Below, piece after piece: positions 8,529 through 17,777 of a stretch of 64,000 nucleotides of DNA. Numbering within the stretch: position 1 is the stretch's first letter; each line of letters opens with the position of its first letter. The notes under the pieces are model-generated. The model was not told the origin of the DNA and searched no databases. It saw nothing but the letters and a program-made list of their open reading frames with translations. This DNA is from Comamonadaceae bacterium (lineage in GTDB: Bacteria > Pseudomonadota > Gammaproteobacteria > Burkholderiales > Burkholderiaceae_C): the NCBI GenBank assembly GCA_027488985.1, contig JAIYAR010000017.1, forward strand, positions 1 through 64,000, given 5' to 3'. The position numbers and the translations under genes were made by a program.

Positions 8529-9748
8529 ACCTTCTAACGCGCAATCGGGCCATCGCAGTATTCATAGCTTTTGCGCTGGCCTACTTTCTGTCGGCCTTGA
8601 TTCGTGCGATCACCGCAACCATTGCACCGACCCTGGTAGCTGAATTCCAACTGCGCTCTGCCGACCTCGGTCTGCTCGCCGGCGGTTACTTTCTGGGTTT
8701 TGCGGCCATGCAACTCCCACTGGGCCGGTGGCTGGACCGCCATGGCCCGCGCAAAGTCGAACTGGCTTTTCTGGGCGCCGCACTCGCCGGATGCATGGCC
8801 TTTGCCATGGCAGACGGGTTCCAAGGCCTGCTGCTCGCTCGAATCCTGTGCGGCGTGGGCGTGTGTGCCTGCCTGATGGCGCCACTGACCGGCTATCGGC
8901 GTTGGTATGCGCCGGAGCACCTCATGCGCGCGAACTCATGGATGTTGATGGTGGGCGCTTTCGGTATGGTCGCCTCCACCTTGCCGGTTCAATGGCTGCT
9001 GCCAGCCATCGGATGGCGTGGCATTTTTATGCTGCTGGCCGCTCTGGTTGCAATCAGCATGGCGGTCATTGCCTGGCAAGTGCCGGCGTGGGTCATGAAA
9101 TCGCCCGAAGGCAGCGTGGCAGTCGCAGCCGACACAGGGTACACCGAGGTATGGCGCAATCCCTACTTCAGAGCGCTGGCGCCATTGGGTTTCTTCAATT
9201 ACGGCGGCCTTGTCGCCATGCAAACCTTGTGGGCCGGTCCGTGGATGACCAAGGTGGCGGGCTATACCGCTTCAGAGGCTGCCACCGGCCTGTTCTGGCT
9301 CAATGTGGCGATGCTGGTGGCTTACTGGGTGTGGGGTATGGCCAACCCTTGGCTTGCCCGTAAAGGTTATGCGGCTGAAATCCTGATCCGACGTTGGACG
9401 CCTCTGACGTTTGTCTTGCTTGCTACATTAATAGTAGCTACTCCCGCATATTCCGCTTGGGCTTCAATCATTTTTTCCTTGTATTGTGTAGCCACCACGG
9501 TCGTCGCGCTGGCCCAGCCAGCCGTGGGCATGGCATTCCGCTCCGAACTGGCAGGCCGCGCACTTTCAGCCTACAACCTCGTGATCTTCGCGGGCGTTTT
9601 TGCGGTGCAATGGGGAATCGGCCTGCTGTTGGATGCATTCAAGTCAGCGGGCATGACAGAGATGGCGGCCTATCAGGCTGCGTTCGGTGTTTACGGCCTC
9701 GCCTGTGTAGCGTCCTATCTGGTGGCATGTCGGGCAAAGGCGCCATAA
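8525..9748 (+). CDS. MFS transporter
   Basis: 407 residues with about 12 hydrophobic segments. The major facilitator loop motif appears as GRWLDRHGPRKVE between helices 2 and 3, and GYFLGFAAMQLPLG precedes it. The substrate is unknown. Third gene of the DUF4197-lipoprotein-MFS cluster, overlapping by ATGA. Bases 9422-9469 inside this gene are a copy of the dispersed 48-nt repeat, read in frame as part of a hydrophobic helix. Confidence 0.88.
   Translation: MNLLTRNRAIAVFIAFALAYFLSALIRAITATIAPTLVAEFQLRSADLGLLAGGYFLGFAAMQLPLGRWLDRHGPRKVELAFLGAALAGCMAFAMADGFQGLLLARILCGVGVCACLMAPLTGYRRWYAPEHLMRANSWMLMVGAFGMVASTLPVQWLLPAIGWRGIFMLLAALVAISMAVIAWQVPAWVMKSPEGSVAVAADTGYTEVWRNPYFRALAPLGFFNYGGLVAMQTLWAGPWMTKVAGYTASEAATGLFWLNVAMLVAYWVWGMANPWLARKGYAAEILIRRWTPLTFVLLATLIVATPAYSAWASIIFSLYCVATTVVALAQPAVGMAFRSELAGRALSAYNLVIFAGVFAVQWGIGLLLDAFKSAGMTEMAAYQAAFGVYGLACVASYLVACRAKAP
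9422..9469 (+). repeat. 48-nt two-hairpin repeat, copy 1 (inside MFS gene)
   Basis: Aligns without gaps to the other copies: a 17-base left hairpin (GCTAC, 7-base loop, GTAGC), then TACTCCCGCATATTCC and GGGCTTCAATC. The left stem has swapped T-A for C-G on both arms relative to GCTAT/ATAGC copies, so pairing is kept. It codes in frame. Confidence 0.65.
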
Positions 9749-9770
9749 TCAAAGCCCTCTCCGAGCATCT

Positions 9771-10217
9771 ATGAACATTGGCATCCTCATCATCGCCCAT
9801 GCACCTCTGGCCAGCGCGCTACGAGCCTGCGTGTTGCATGTCTACCCCGACGCTGCAGACGGCGTGGTGGCCTTGGATGTGCCGGCCAGCGAAAACCCCG
9901 AGATCACGCAGGCAGCCGCCAAAGCGCTGCTGAGCCGCTTGGATGCCCCTCAGGCGCTCGTACTGACCGATGTGTTCGGTGCAACACCTTGTAACGTGGC
10001 GCAAAAGGTGGTGGATGGCCACATGTCCAAACTGGTGGCCGGTGTGAACCTGCCCATGCTGCTGCGTACGGTGAATTACCGCAACGAACCTTTGGACGTT
10101 CTCGTCACCCGGGCTCTCGCCGGCGGCACCCAGAGCATCATGCAAGTCGCCGTCACTGCGCCTCAGAACCAACATCGCAAATCCCATGATCAGCACCAAC
10201 ACGACCATAGTCAATAA
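9771..10217 (+). CDS. PTS EIIA component, mannose family
   Basis: 148 residues. The N-terminus MNIGILIIAHAPLASAL places the phospho-accepting histidine at residue 10, as in EIIA-Man; LTDVFGATPCNVAQ matches the family core. The C-terminus is His/Gln-rich. Burkholderiales carry this EIIA with HPr and EI but often no sugar permease, so a regulatory role is likely (inference). The 3' end overlaps ptsH by 32 bases. Confidence 0.9.
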   Translation: MNIGILIIAHAPLASALRACVLHVYPDAADGVVALDVPASENPEITQAAAKALLSRLDAPQALVLTDVFGATPCNVAQKVVDGHMSKLVAGVNLPMLLRTVNYRNEPLDVLVTRALAGGTQSIMQVAVTAPQNQHRKSHDQHQHDHSQ

Positions 10218-10455
10218 ACTGGGCCTGCACGCACGCGCTTCCGCCAAGTTCACCAAACTGGCGGGGAGTTTCCCGTGCGAGGTCTGGATGTCCCGCGGAG
10301 AACGGCGGGTGAATGCCAAAAGCATCATGGGCGTCATGATGCTGGCAGCGGGCATCGGCTCTGAGATCACACTGGAAACCAACGGTGAGCGCGAACAGGA
10401 AGCCATGGAAGCGCTGTTGGCACTCATCAACGACAAGTTCGGCGAAGGCGAATGA
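10186..10455 (+). CDS. ptsH: Phosphocarrier protein HPr
   Basis: 89 residues. NKLGLHARASAKF gives the active histidine at residue 15 and AKSIMGVMMLAA the regulatory serine at residue 46, the site phosphorylated by HPr kinase in other proteobacteria. It passes phosphate from EI to EIIA. It starts inside the EIIA gene and overlaps ptsI by four bases, a compact operon. Confidence 0.95.
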   Translation: MISTNTTIVNKLGLHARASAKFTKLAGSFPCEVWMSRGERRVNAKSIMGVMMLAAGIGSEITLETNGEREQEAMEALLALINDKFGEGE

Positions 10456-12233
10456 CATTCTCTATCCACGGTCTGGCCGTCTCCAGGGGTATCGCCATCG
10501 GGCGTGCCGTCCTGGTGGCGTCGAGCCGCGTGGATGTGGCGCACTACTTCATCCAGCATGACGAGGTGGACGCCGAAATCGCACGTGTACGGGCAGGGCG
10601 AGACGCCGTAGTTGAAGAAATTGCGCGGCTGCAAGCCAGCATCAGCCGCATGGGGCCCAAAGAGGCTCCCACGGAGCTGGCCGCATTGCTCGATGTGCAC
10701 CTGATGTTGCTGCAGGACGAGGAGCTGGTCAGCGGCGTCAAGCACTGGATCACCGAGCGTCTTTACAACGCTGAATGGGCGCTCACCACCCAGCTCGAGA
10801 TCATTGCCCGCCATTTCGATGAAATGGAAGACGCCTACCTGCGCGAACGCAAGGCGGACATGGAGCAAATCTGCGAACGCGTGCTCCGTGCCATGAAAGG
10901 CACGCAGTCACCCGTGGTTCAGCCCGCCCAACGCAGCGGCCGCAAGGGCGCGCAACAGGACCTGCTGTTGGACGACACCGTCGATGTGCCGCTGGTGCTG
11001 ATCGCACATGATCTGTCGCCCGCCGACATGCTGCAATTCAAACAAAGCGTGTTTGCCGGCTTCATTACGGATGTGGGTGGCAAGACCTCGCACACCGCCA
11101 TCGTGGCGCGCAGCATGGACATCCCCGCGGTAGTGGGGGCCCGCACCTGCAGCCAATTGGTGCGTCAGGACGATTGGGTCATCATCGACGGCGACGCTGG
11201 CGTGGTCATTGTGGATCCGTCCCCCATCATCCTGGCAGAGTACGGTTTCAAGCAACGCCAGGGCGAGCTGGAGCGCGGGCGCTTGCAGCGCTTGCTGCAC
11301 ACCCCGGCAGTCACCATGGATGAAGAAAAAATCCAGTTGCTGGCCAATATCGAAATGCCGGAAGACGCGCAGCACGCGCTCAAGGCCGGCGCACTCGGCG
11401 TAGGTCTGTTCCGCAGCGAATTCCTGTTCATGGGGCGGCACGGGAAGTTGCCGGACGAGGAGGAGCAGTACCAGGCCTACAAAAAAGCGGTCGAAGGCAT
11501 GCAAGGCCTGCCGGTCACCATCCGCACCGTGGACGTAGGCGCCGACAAGCCGCTGGACGAATCGGTGCGCGATGACGCGCACCTGAACCCCGCACTCGGC
11601 CTGCGGGCGATCCGCTGGAGCCTCGCAGACCCGGCCATGTTTCTGACCCAGTTGCGTGCGATTTTGCGGGCCGCGGCCCATGGCAAAGTGCGTTTGCTGA
11701 TTCCCATGCTCGCCCATGCCAGCGAAATCCGGCAGACGCTGGCGCATGTGGACCAGGCACGGGCCCAACTAGATCGCCGTGGCTTGGCCTATGGTCCTGT
11801 GCAGCTGGGCGCCATGATTGAGATTCCCGCTGCGGCCTTGAGTCTGCAGCTGTTCCTGAAGTATTTCGACTTCCTTTCCATCGGCACCAACGATTTGATC
11901 CAGTACACGCTGGCGATTGACCGCGCCGATGAGTCGGTAGCTCATCTGTACGACCCCTTGCACCCGGCGGTGCTGCGGCTGGTGGCCGACACCATTGCCG
12001 AGTGCCGTGCTCAGGGCAAAGATGTAAGCGTGTGCGGTGAGATGGCCGGCGACGTAACCCTGACCCGCCTGCTCTTGGGCTTGGGGCTGCGCAGCTTTTC
12101 CATGCATCCCGCGCAAATTCTGGCCGTCAAGCAAGAGATTTTGCGCTCGGACACGAGCAAGTTGGCCGCTTGGGCCCAGCGGGTCCGCTCAGCCGAAGAT
12201 CCGGCACTCGAGATGGCAGCTGGTTACACCTAG
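10452..12233 (+). CDS. ptsI: PTS enzyme I (phosphoenolpyruvate-protein phosphotransferase)
   Basis: 593 residues, slightly longer than E. coli EI (575). The swivelling domain has GGKTSHTAIVARSMDIP with the phospho-histidine at residue 214. The PEP-binding barrel shows GLFRSEFLFMGR, LSIGTNDLIQYTLAIDRAD and VSVCGEMAGD with the catalytic cysteine. It transfers phosphate from PEP to HPr. Last gene of the EIIA-HPr-EI operon; no EIIB, EIIC or EIID gene follows. Confidence 0.95.
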   Translation: MTFSIHGLAVSRGIAIGRAVLVASSRVDVAHYFIQHDEVDAEIARVRAGRDAVVEEIARLQASISRMGPKEAPTELAALLDVHLMLLQDEELVSGVKHWITERLYNAEWALTTQLEIIARHFDEMEDAYLRERKADMEQICERVLRAMKGTQSPVVQPAQRSGRKGAQQDLLLDDTVDVPLVLIAHDLSPADMLQFKQSVFAGFITDVGGKTSHTAIVARSMDIPAVVGARTCSQLVRQDDWVIIDGDAGVVIVDPSPIILAEYGFKQRQGELERGRLQRLLHTPAVTMDEEKIQLLANIEMPEDAQHALKAGALGVGLFRSEFLFMGRHGKLPDEEEQYQAYKKAVEGMQGLPVTIRTVDVGADKPLDESVRDDAHLNPALGLRAIRWSLADPAMFLTQLRAILRAAAHGKVRLLIPMLAHASEIRQTLAHVDQARAQLDRRGLAYGPVQLGAMIEIPAAALSLQLFLKYFDFLSIGTNDLIQYTLAIDRADESVAHLYDPLHPAVLRLVADTIAECRAQGKDVSVCGEMAGDVTLTRLLLGLGLRSFSMHPAQILAVKQEILRSDTSKLAAWAQRVRSAEDPALEMAAGYT

Positions 12234-12245
12234 GCGAAGCGCGGC

Positions 12246-12293
12246 GCTATCATTTGTATAGCTTCTCGCGCAGATTCCATGAGCGCCAGAGGC
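12246..12293 (+). repeat. 48-nt two-hairpin repeat, copy 2 (intergenic)
   Basis: Between the convergent ptsI and DMT genes. Left hairpin GCTAT/ATAGC with a 7-base loop, then CTTCTCGCGCAGATTCC and GAGCGCCAGAGGC. The GCGC pairs on both sides of the right half could form a second hairpin. Confidence 0.75.
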
Positions 12294-12309
12294 TGTTCTG
12301 CTAAAAAGT

Positions 12310-13155
12310 TTATGGCTTGGCGCGTGAACCCAGTACAGCGGCCCCTACGATCATGGCGGCGGCCAATGCGATGGTGACACTCGGCCATTCGCCCCGCATC
12401 CAAAGCAAGCCCAGGGTTGAAAGCAGTGGTGTCAGAAAAGACAAGACGCCGATCGTGCGCGCATCCCCACGCTTGAGCGCTGCATCCCACAGGTAAAACG
12501 CGCCGCCCAAAGGGCCTAAGCCCAGTGCCGCCAGCAGTTGCCAATCGTGTGCACTCAGCGTGACGGATGGCTCCAAGAGCACGTGGCACAGCAGTGAGAG
12601 CAGCCCCGACACCAGCCCGAACAAGCCGATGGCCGCATTCGGGAAGGGCGGCACTCGCCGCGTCATCAACGAATAGCTCGCCCAGACGAATGCCGACGCC
12701 ATGGCTGGTAGGTAACCCCAGGCCCACCCGCCCATGTCGCTGCCCGCATCACGGCCGCCCAGAATGGCCAGTGCCGCTCCGGCAAAACCCAATAACGCCG
12801 CTGCCACGTGCAGAGCGCGCAAGCGCATGCCGGGCAGAAATAGCGGGGCCATCAACACAATGCCCAGTGGCCAAAGGTAGTTCACTAGATTGGCTTGCAC
12901 CGGCGGCGCATAGCGCAGGGCGATAAAGAGCAAAAAGTGAAATCCGAACAGGCCATAAACCCCTAGCGCGAGGGTGGCGGCGGGCACCTTCCATGCACTC
13001 ACCCGGCCGCGTGACAGCACTAGGCCGATCACACTGCCGATGACCAAGCCCACCCCTGTGAGCAGAAAGGGCGGCACATGGCCCAAAGAGACGCCCAAAG
13101 GGGCCAGGCTGCCCCAGAGGGCGATAGCAGCTAAAGCAAGAAGGGATGCATTCAT
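12310..13155 (-). CDS. DMT-superfamily (EamA) exporter
   Basis: 281 residues from ATG 13155 (MNASLLALAAIALWGS). Ten hydrophobic segments in two EamA repeats; the second starts near MGGWAWGYLPAMASAFVWASYSL. Some close relatives (YddG-like) export aromatic amino acids, but the sequence alone does not settle the substrate. The frame continues upstream to 13293 without a better start. It is tail-to-tail with ptsI and has the aldo/keto reductase gene upstream in the same direction. Confidence 0.85.
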   Translation of the reverse strand: MNASLLALAAIALWGSLAPLGVSLGHVPPFLLTGVGLVIGSVIGLVLSRGRVSAWKVPAATLALGVYGLFGFHFLLFIALRYAPPVQANLVNYLWPLGIVLMAPLFLPGMRLRALHVAAALLGFAGAALAILGGRDAGSDMGGWAWGYLPAMASAFVWASYSLMTRRVPPFPNAAIGLFGLVSGLLSLLCHVLLEPSVTLSAHDWQLLAALGLGPLGGAFYLWDAALKRGDARTIGVLSFLTPLLSTLGLLWMRGEWPSVTIALAAAMIVGAAVLGSRAKP

Positions 13156-13201
13156 GCCCGCAAGCTTAGCCGCTCGGTACTCGCTGTCTGGCGTAGCCGG
13201 C

Positions 13202-14248
13202 TCAGGCAAGGCGCTGGTCGGTGGATGGGCGCTTCCACAGGTTGATGCCACCGTCCACCGCGTGGCTGTCGATGGCAGCCAGCTCTTCTGCACTGAAGGT
13301 GAGATTGCTCATCGCACCCACCAAATCCACGATCTGCTCGGGCTTGCTGGCGCCAATCAGCGCGGAGGTCACGCGCGCATCGCGCAGTACCCATGCGGTG
13401 GCCATTTGGGCGAGGCTCTGGCCGCGGGCCAGGGCGATCTCGTTGAGGGCGCGCACATGCTTGAGGTTTTGCTCGTTCAGGTGGTCTTGCTTAAAGGAGC
13501 CGCCGCCGGGGCGGTTGATGCGCGCGTCTGCGGGCACACCGTTGAGGTATTTGTGGGTCAGCAATCCCTGGGCCAGCGCGCTGAAGGCGATGCAGCCCAT
13601 GCCGGTTTCATCCAGCGCGTCCAGCAGGTCTTCCTCGATCCAGCGGTTCAACAGGCTGTAGGAGGGCTGGTGAATCAGCATGGGCACGCCCATGCTTTTC
13701 AAAATGGCAGCCGCTTCGCGGGTTTTGGTGCCGGAGTAGCTGCTGATGCCGGCGTAGAGGGCCTTGCCCTGTTGCACAGCGGTGGCCAGCGCGCCCATGG
13801 TTTCTTCCAGGGGGGTGTCAGGGTCAAAACGGTGGCTGTAGAAGATGTCCACGTACTCCAGGCCCATGCGCTTCAAGCTCTGGTCCAAGCTGGCAAGCAC
13901 GTATTTGCGCGAACCGCCGCCCTGTCCATAAGGGCCGGGCCACATGTCGTAACCGGCCTTGCTGGAGATGATCAGCTCATCGCGGTAGGGTAGAAAGTCG
14001 CGGCGCAGGTGTTCGCCGAAATTGGTTTCTGCGCTGCCGTAGGGCGGGCCGTAGTTGTTGGCCAGGTCGAAGTGGGTGATGCCCAAATCGAAGGCGGTAC
14101 GCAGCATGTCGCGCTGAGTCTGGAATGGTGTGGCATCACCGAAGTTGTGCCACAGGCCCAGCGACACCGCTGGAAGTTTGAGGCCGCTTTTGCCGCAAGT
14201 GCGGTAAGGAACACGTCCGTCGTATCGGTCAGAGGCTGCGTGGTACAT
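13202..14248 (-). CDS. YghZ-type aldo/keto reductase (L-glyceraldehyde 3-phosphate reductase)
   Basis: 348 residues from the ATG at 14248 (MYHAASDRYDGRVPYR); an ATG at 14299 gives 17 more residues that look unconserved. Very close to E. coli YghZ: CGKSGLKLPAVSLGLWHNFG, FDLANNYGPPYGSAETNFG (catalytic Asp/Tyr), SSKAGYDMWPGPYG, LDQSLKRMGLEYVDIFYSHR. The C-terminal ALIGASKPEQI is the NADP-binding part. The E. coli enzyme reduces L-glyceraldehyde 3-phosphate and methylglyoxal. Divergent from the next gene. Confidence 0.9.
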   Translation of the reverse strand: MYHAASDRYDGRVPYRTCGKSGLKLPAVSLGLWHNFGDATPFQTQRDMLRTAFDLGITHFDLANNYGPPYGSAETNFGEHLRRDFLPYRDELIISSKAGYDMWPGPYGQGGGSRKYVLASLDQSLKRMGLEYVDIFYSHRFDPDTPLEETMGALATAVQQGKALYAGISSYSGTKTREAAAILKSMGVPMLIHQPSYSLLNRWIEEDLLDALDETGMGCIAFSALAQGLLTHKYLNGVPADARINRPGGGSFKQDHLNEQNLKHVRALNEIALARGQSLAQMATAWVLRDARVTSALIGASKPEQIVDLVGAMSNLTFSAEELAAIDSHAVDGGINLWKRPSTDQRLA

Positions 14249-14388
14249 GGTGTGTTGGATGGGTGAAGTTGACAACTGGGGATCGCTATTGTTGTTCATT
14301 TTTTATGCGCTTAAATTCAGAAGCGGAATGCCCCGATTTCTCGCGATGTCACGGGGCTTGGAGTCGGTCTCCCTGCATACTCCACGCC

Positions 14389-14865
14389 ATGAACTTGAAC
14401 GAATCCGACATGAAGACCCAGGAGCCGCGTCTCTGGATCAGCGACGGCTGGACAGCACGGGTAGTGAAAAACGAAGACGACGATGGATGGGCGGTCGCGA
14501 TGACGGCCGACGGTGCCTCGGAGCCCGCGCTGGTCGGCCCCTGGACCATGGGGCGTGACAAAAAGAACCCCAAGCCGCTAGACCAGAGTGCTTTTTTGAC
14601 TTTGGTGAAAACGGCGCGCGAATTCGTGCGCCGCAGCGAACAACAATTGCACGCCAGCCTGCATCAGAGTCTGGAAGTGGCGGCCGGTGAAGGTCGGGTG
14701 AGGGTCTATCTGGACATAGAACCCGATGACGAAAACCCCAGCGCCACACTGACGGCCCGTGACGAAGGCGACGATCTGTTGGCGCAGGTCAAGGTGTCAC
14801 CTGCCTACAAGCTTAACCGTGCCAGCGCAGTGGCTTGGGTGGAGAGTGGCTACGCCAAGCCTTGA
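14389..14865 (+). CDS. Conserved hypothetical protein
   Basis: 158 residues if read from ATG 14389 (MNLNESDMK); ATG 14410 is an equal candidate, and codons back to 14263 overlap the opposite gene. No clear Shine-Dalgarno decides the start. Soluble, acidic, with one helical stretch (FLTLVKTAREFVRRSEQQLHA); no transmembrane segment, signal or motif I can name. The coding pattern looks genuine. The stop is followed directly by a repeat copy that forms a strong hairpin. Confidence 0.6.
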   Translation: MNLNESDMKTQEPRLWISDGWTARVVKNEDDDGWAVAMTADGASEPALVGPWTMGRDKKNPKPLDQSAFLTLVKTAREFVRRSEQQLHASLHQSLEVAAGEGRVRVYLDIEPDDENPSATLTARDEGDDLLAQVKVSPAYKLNRASAVAWVESGYAKP

Positions 14866-14867
14866 AG

Positions 14868-14923
14868 CAAAAATAGCTGCTGGCGCACGGTGCGTGTGCG
14901 CGAGCAGCTATTAAATTGATAGC
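14868..14923 (-). repeat. 48-nt two-hairpin repeat, copy 3; also a long hairpin
   Basis: Reverse-strand copy: left hairpin GCTATCAATTTAATAGC, then TGCTCGCGCAC and GTGCGCCAGCAGC. In this copy 14871-14887 and 14895-14911 also pair over 17 bases with one mismatch and a 7-base loop, flanked by A and T runs. It sits between the convergent hypothetical gene and lipA and may act as their terminator. Confidence 0.75.
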
Positions 14924-14932
14924 GCTTTGGGT

Positions 14933-15955
14933 TCAGGCAGCGGGTGCGCTCATTGCGTGACCGGCTTGAACGTCTGCGTGGTAACTGGAGCGCACCATGG
15001 CGCCGACCGCCGCGTGTTTGAAGCCCATTTTGTAGGCCTCTTCTTCGAACATCTTGAAGGTGTCGGGGTGCACATAGCGGCGCACCGGCAGATGGCTGGT
15101 GGAAGGCGCGAGGTATTGGCCGATGGTCAGCATCTCGATGTTGTGGGCGCGCATGTCGCGCATCACTTCCAGAATTTCCTCGTCGGTCTCGCCCAGCCCA
15201 ACCATCAAGCCGCTCTTGGTCGGCACGTCGGGGAAGAGTGCCTTGAACTTTTTGAGCAGGTTCAGCGAGAACTGGTAATCCGAACCAGGGCGCGCTTCCT
15301 TATAGAGGCGGGGAATGGTTTCCAGGTTGTGGTTCATCACATCCGGTGGCGCGGCTTTCAGGATTTCCAGTGCCCGGTCGTCGCGGCCCCGGAAGTCGGG
15401 CACCAGCACTTCGATTTGCGTCTTGGGAGACAGTTCGCGCGTTTTGCGGATGCACTCCACGAAGTGGCCGGCACCGCCGTCGCGCAGGTCGTCGCGGTCC
15501 ACGCTGGTGATCACCACATAATTGAGCTTGAGCTGGGCAATCGTCTTGGCTAGGTTGTCGGGCTCGTTCACATCTAGCGGGTCTGGGCGGCCATGGCCCA
15601 CATCGCAGAAAGGGCAGCGGCGGGTGCACTTGTCGCCCATGATCATGAAGGTGGCTGTGCCCTTGCCGAAGCATTCGCCGATGTTGGGGCAGCTGGCTTC
15701 TTCGCACACGGTGACCAGCTTGTTGGCGCGCAGTGTTTCCTTGATCTCGTAGAAGCGGGTCGTCGGGCTGCCGGCTTTGACGCGAATCCAGTCCGGCTTT
15801 TTCAGCACTTCACCCTGCTGCACCTTGACCGGAATGCGCGCCAACTTCGCCTGGGCCTTTTGCTTGGCCAAGGGGTTGTAGTCCGCGGTCGACTGGGCTT
15901 CGCGCACAGTGGGGTTGGCGGTGCTGGTTTCGCGGGTGGTGTCGCTTTGGCTCAT
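14933..15955 (-). CDS. lipA: Lipoyl synthase
   Basis: 340 residues from ATG 15955 ([10 protein letters not shown]). Radical-SAM enzyme that inserts two sulfurs into protein-bound octanoate. Both iron-sulfur clusters are visible: the auxiliary-cluster cysteines 84, 89 and 95 ([12 protein letters not shown]) and the SAM cluster CxxxCxxC at 110, 114 and 117 (CTRRCPFC). The C-terminal [10 protein letters not shown] holds the serine that ligates the auxiliary cluster. The N-terminus has about 25 unconserved residues. Downstream of lipB with a 43-base gap. Confidence 0.96.
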   Translation of the reverse strand: MSQSDTTRETSTANPTVREAQSTADYNPLAKQKAQAKLARIPVKVQQGEVLKKPDWIRVKAGSPTTRFYEIKETLRANKLVTVCEEASCPNIGECFGKGTATFMIMGDKCTRRCPFCDVGHGRPDPLDVNEPDNLAKTIAQLKLNYVVITSVDRDDLRDGGAGHFVECIRKTRELSPKTQIEVLVPDFRGRDDRALEILKAAPPDVMNHNLETIPRLYKEARPGSDYQFSLNLLKKFKALFPDVPTKSGLMVGLGETDEEILEVMRDMRAHNIEMLTIGQYLAPSTSHLPVRRYVHPDTFKMFEEEAYKMGFKHAAVGAMVRSSYHADVQAGHAMSAPAA

Positions 15956-15998
15956 GGTGTGGCGTAAGTTCAAGGAGGCAGTCGCCCCGGTGGCACCC

Positions 15999-16703
15999 TC
16001 AGGGTGCAAGGTAAGTGGCGAGCTTGTGGCCCAACACATCAGCGGCTTCCTGCCAGCTGACTTGGACCCCGATTGTAGAAAGGTCCACCGTTTGCAGCTT
16101 GGCGTAGCCGCAAGGGTTGATACGTGAGAAGGGTTCCAGGTCCATGGCCACATTCAGTGCGACGCCGTGGTACGTGCAGTTACGGCTGACCTTGATGCCC
16201 AATGCCGAGATCTTGCCCAGCCCCGTGAAATCCGGGTCAGAGCGGTTGGCGGCGCCATGCTGTGGGCGTTGCGCCAAGGGCGCGTGCCCGGTGGGGTCGT
16301 CCAGTCGCACGTAAATGCCGGGCGCACCTGAAACGCGGTGCCCGGTCACACCAAAATGGAACAGCGTTTTGATCACCGCCTCTTCAATGCGGTACACGTA
16401 TTCTTTGACGAAATAGCCTGCGCGCTTGAGATCAATCATGGGGTAGCCCATCACCTGCCCGGGGCCGTGGTAAGTCACCTGTCCGCCCCGGTTGGTCTGC
16501 ACCACCGGAATGTCGCCGGGCATAAAAATGTGCTCCGGCTTTCCTGCAAGGCCTTGTGTGAAAACGGGAGGGTGCTCACAAATCCATAGCTGGTCGCGCA
16601 CCTGTGACGTGGGCCCCATGTCTCTTTCGTTGGTAAAGCTTTGCATGGCTTCATAGGTTGGCACATAGTCCAACTGGCCACGCTGCTGGAGGTCGATGTC
16701 CAC
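15999..16703 (-). CDS. lipB: Octanoyl-[ACP]:protein N-octanoyltransferase
   Basis: 234 residues. [21 protein letters not shown] is the LipB signature; the catalytic pair is Lys164 ([12 protein letters not shown]) and Cys198 (INPCGYA). It moves octanoate from ACP to lipoyl domains, which LipA then sulfurates. There is an insertion of some 25 residues around 134-160 (after IYVRLDD) compared with short homologues. It begins four bases after ybeD, so ybeD-lipB-lipA form one operon. Confidence 0.95.
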   Translation of the reverse strand: MDIDLQQRGQLDYVPTYEAMQSFTNERDMGPTSQVRDQLWICEHPPVFTQGLAGKPEHIFMPGDIPVVQTNRGGQVTYHGPGQVMGYPMIDLKRAGYFVKEYVYRIEEAVIKTLFHFGVTGHRVSGAPGIYVRLDDPTGHAPLAQRPQHGAANRSDPDFTGLGKISALGIKVSRNCTYHGVALNVAMDLEPFSRINPCGYAKLQTVDLSTIGVQVSWQEAADVLGHKLATYLAP

Positions 16704-16707
16704 CGCT

Positions 16708-17010
16708 TTACAGCACCACTTTCACCATGGGGTGCGTGCTCAAGGTGCGGTACAGCTCATCGAGTTGCTCGCGGCTGGTGGCGGTGATGGTGATGGTCAC
16801 GCCGAGGTAATTGCCGCCCTTGCTCTCGCGCAATTCGATGGTGGACGCGTCAAAGCTCGGGTCAAATTCCTTGGCGATCATGGTGATGGCATGCACCAAT
16901 CCATCCACCTTATGCCCCATCACCTTGATGGGGAATTGGGACGGGTACTCGATCAAGGATTCGGTGCGAGGAATTTCCGGAAAGTTGCCGGGTGTCGGTG
17001 GGGTGGCCAT
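16708..17010 (-). CDS. ybeD: YbeD-family protein (UPF0250/DUF493)
   Basis: 100 residues from ATG 17010, with AAAGG eight bases upstream; a TTG at 17025 is a weaker start. [21 protein letters not shown] and the ending HPMVKVVL are family hallmarks; the fold is ACT-like. Function is unknown, but the gene sits with lipB across proteobacteria, hinting at a regulatory role in lipoylation (inference). Confidence 0.92.
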   Translation of the reverse strand: MATPPTPGNFPEIPRTESLIEYPSQFPIKVMGHKVDGLVHAITMIAKEFDPSFDASTIELRESKGGNYLGVTITITATSREQLDELYRTLSTHPMVKVVL

Positions 17011-17209
17011 GGGGGTGCCTTTCAAATAGGTGGTCTCGCCGTGAATGTCACAGAGCGGTCATCAAAGCCTGTAACAAAGCGGCAAGCAGCCTCAACAATG
17101 GATTATCGCTTTCGTCGTACCGCTGCGCATCCCGCATGGGCAGACTTCCTTACGGAGGGCTGATGTTGTGGGGTTTTCGTTGATTCGTCGGGAGCGGCGG
17201 GTTTCTACG

Positions 17210-17215
17210 TATAAT
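17210..17215 (+). promoter_or_regulatory. Likely -10 element of the atp operon promoter
   Basis: A perfect TATAAT at 17210-17215, 48 bases before the atpI ATG. The -35 is unclear: TTGATT (17180-17185) is 24 bases away, too far, and the correctly placed hexamer is GTCGGG. The remainder of the gap from ybeD (17011-17209) shows no other clear element. Confidence 0.45.
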
Positions 17216-17263
17216 CGAAGGCTGTGCATTGAACTGGGTACCAGTCTGAGCGCGAATTTGACT

Positions 17264-17764
17264 ATGACAAACACGCACGCAGCCACTGTTTCCGCAGAGT
17301 CTGACAACCCAGATGGGGTGGCAGATGAAGAGTTCAAGCCCTTGACGGCTGAAGAGGCCCGGCAATGGCGTCAGCGCAACCCTCCGGTATCCGCGTGGCG
17401 GGTTATCGGTATGCAGATTGCAACCGCTTTGTTGGTTGCAGTGATTGCGGGTTGGGGCTTCGGGCGTGCGGCAGGAGTGTCTGCTGCATACGGAGCGCTG
17501 GCAGTGATTGTTCCGGCAATGGTCCTTGCCCGCGGATTGCGCAGGCAAGCACTGCTGAAGGATTCAGGGGCGGCCTTTTTGAGTTTTGTGGTGTGGGAAG
17601 TGGTGAAGGTGGTTCTGACAGTGGCAATGCTGCTGGCGGCTCCGAAGCTGGTTCCCTTGCTGAATTGGCTGGCCCTAGTGGCTGGCTTCGTGGTGACGAT
17701 GAAGGTGTATTGGGTGGCCGCGTGGCTGCAATCCAGGCACCAGCATTCCGCTGTAAACCTTTGA
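17264..17764 (+). CDS. atpI: ATP synthase protein I
   Basis: 166 residues from ATG 17264 (MTNTHAATV); codons back to 17168 cover the promoter region. A charged N-terminal part (about 45 residues) is followed by four hydrophobic segments, as in AtpI, an assembly factor for the c-ring or Mg2+ handling protein. First gene of the atp operon. Confidence 0.85.
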   Translation: MTNTHAATVSAESDNPDGVADEEFKPLTAEEARQWRQRNPPVSAWRVIGMQIATALLVAVIAGWGFGRAAGVSAAYGALAVIVPAMVLARGLRRQALLKDSGAAFLSFVVWEVVKVVLTVAMLLAAPKLVPLLNWLALVAGFVVTMKVYWVAAWLQSRHQHSAVNL

Positions 17765-17777
17765 ATTTTGGTGACAT

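Noticed and set aside
13124..13145. GATAGCAGCTAAAGC resembling the repeat
   Set aside because: Matches only in about 12 bases and is explained by coding for Ala/Leu/Ile in the DMT exporter.
17180..17185. TTGATT as -35 for the atp promoter
   Set aside because: 24 bases from TATAAT, too far for sigma70.
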